Of a stretch of 6,330 nt of DNA, positions 6,113 through 6,330 are shown one piece after another; the first letter of the stretch is position 1, and each line of letters starts with the position of its first letter. The translations under genes were made by a program, and so were the position numbers. A model generated the notes under the pieces. That model was not told the DNA's origin. It ran no database searches and saw only the letters and a list, made by a program, of their open reading frames with translations. The DNA comes from Actinomycetes bacterium. Its GTDB lineage: Bacteria; Actinomycetota; Actinomycetes; Actinomycetales; Cellulomonadaceae. The stretch lies in NCBI GenBank assembly GCA_023425905.1, contig JAFABT010000300.1, positions 1 to 6,330 on the forward strand, read 5' to 3'.

Positions 6113-6330
6113 ATGGGGCGGCACGCTGCGCGGGGCCCGGCCGTCGTCGCGGTGCACGCGCACCCTGACGACGAGACGTTGTGGACGGGTGGGCTCCTCG
6201 CGACCTTCGCGGCCGCGGGTGCCCCCGTCACGGTCGTCACATGCACCCGGGGGGAGCGCGGCGAGGTCATCGGCTCCGCCCTCGCGCACCTCGAGGGTGA
6301 CGGGCCTGCCCTTGCTTCGCACCGCGCGGG
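6113..6330 (+). CDS. mshB: MshB-type GlcNAc-Ins deacetylase of mycothiol biosynthesis, N-terminal part
   Basis: Only the first 72 codons are present; the gene runs off the right edge. The family is PIG-L/LmbE, zinc-dependent N-acetyl-sugar deacetylases. MshB removes the acetyl group from N-acetylglucosaminyl-inositol, giving the GlcN-Ins to which cysteine is ligated in mycothiol synthesis. The zinc motif HAHPDDE lies at residues 15-21: His17 and Asp20 correspond to metal ligands of the M. tuberculosis enzyme and Asp19 to its catalytic base. The following VTVVTCTRGERGEVIG (40-55) favours MshB over the paralogue Mca, whose equivalent stretch ends in GDILN-like sequence. The third zinc ligand (a later His) lies beyond the window. 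The ATG at 6113 comes 10 bases after the typA stop with no strong Shine-Dalgarno, suggesting coupled translation in a typA-mshB operon. The GTG overlapping the typA stop is out of frame and is stopped after four codons. Confidence 0.88.
   Translation, partial: MGRHAARGPAVVAVHAHPDDETLWTGGLLATFAAAGAPVTVVTCTRGERGEVIGSALAHLEGDGPALASHRA

Noticed and set aside
3838..6270. An 810-codon open frame on the minus strand opposite the end of the ABC gene, typA and mshB, and a 753-codon one at 1835-4096
   Set aside because: Both are antisense shadows of clearly recognised + strand genes. Their translations are low-complexity (Arg, Asp, Glu, Leu and Val rich) with no recognisable domain, as expected in high-GC DNA where stop codons are rare.

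Overview
The window is high-GC DNA of an actinobacterium. It is close to ordinary chromosome, densely packed, with all recognisable genes on the + strand. A partial gene at the right edge encodes an MshB-type deacetylase of mycothiol biosynthesis, a pathway confined to Actinobacteria. Together with an actinobacterial-type TypA and the codon bias, this suggests a high-GC member of the class. A member of Micrococcales (Cellulomonas or Sanguibacter relatives) is a plausible guess, but the placement is inference.

Layout. Positions 1-157 hold no convincing gene. They contain a 26-bp perfect GC-rich palindrome (39-64) and the leader of the first operon. Positions 158-4030 are a compact three-gene peptide/nickel-class (Dpp/Opp) ABC importer: a DppB-like permease, a DppC-like permease, and one long protein that fuses the DppD-like and DppF-like ATPases. 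The first pair of genes overlaps by 8 nt. The second pair is separated by 5 nt, or overlaps by 4 nt if a GTG start is used. No substrate-binding protein is in the window; it may lie just left of position 1. Positions 4031-4191 hold two GC-rich hairpins after the ABC stop codon, then a TAGAAT -10 box and a leader hairpin before typA. Positions 4192-6102 encode the ribosome-associated GTPase TypA/BipA. Ten bases later, at 6113, begins the mshB homologue, cut by the window end.

How the genes work together. The ABC genes form one import machine: two membrane subunits forming the channel and one tandem ATPase supplying both nucleotide-binding domains. The substrate cannot be read from the sequence. 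typA and mshB are housekeeping genes (ribosome biogenesis/translation under stress, and thiol redox buffering), and their close spacing suggests cotranscription.

The most unusual features are an insertion of roughly 95 residues between the Q-loop and the signature motif of the first ATPase domain only, the palindrome ahead of the permease genes, and a typA transcript that probably begins directly with a stem-loop. I see no mobile element, CRISPR array, tRNA, rRNA or evidently new defence or metabolic system here.
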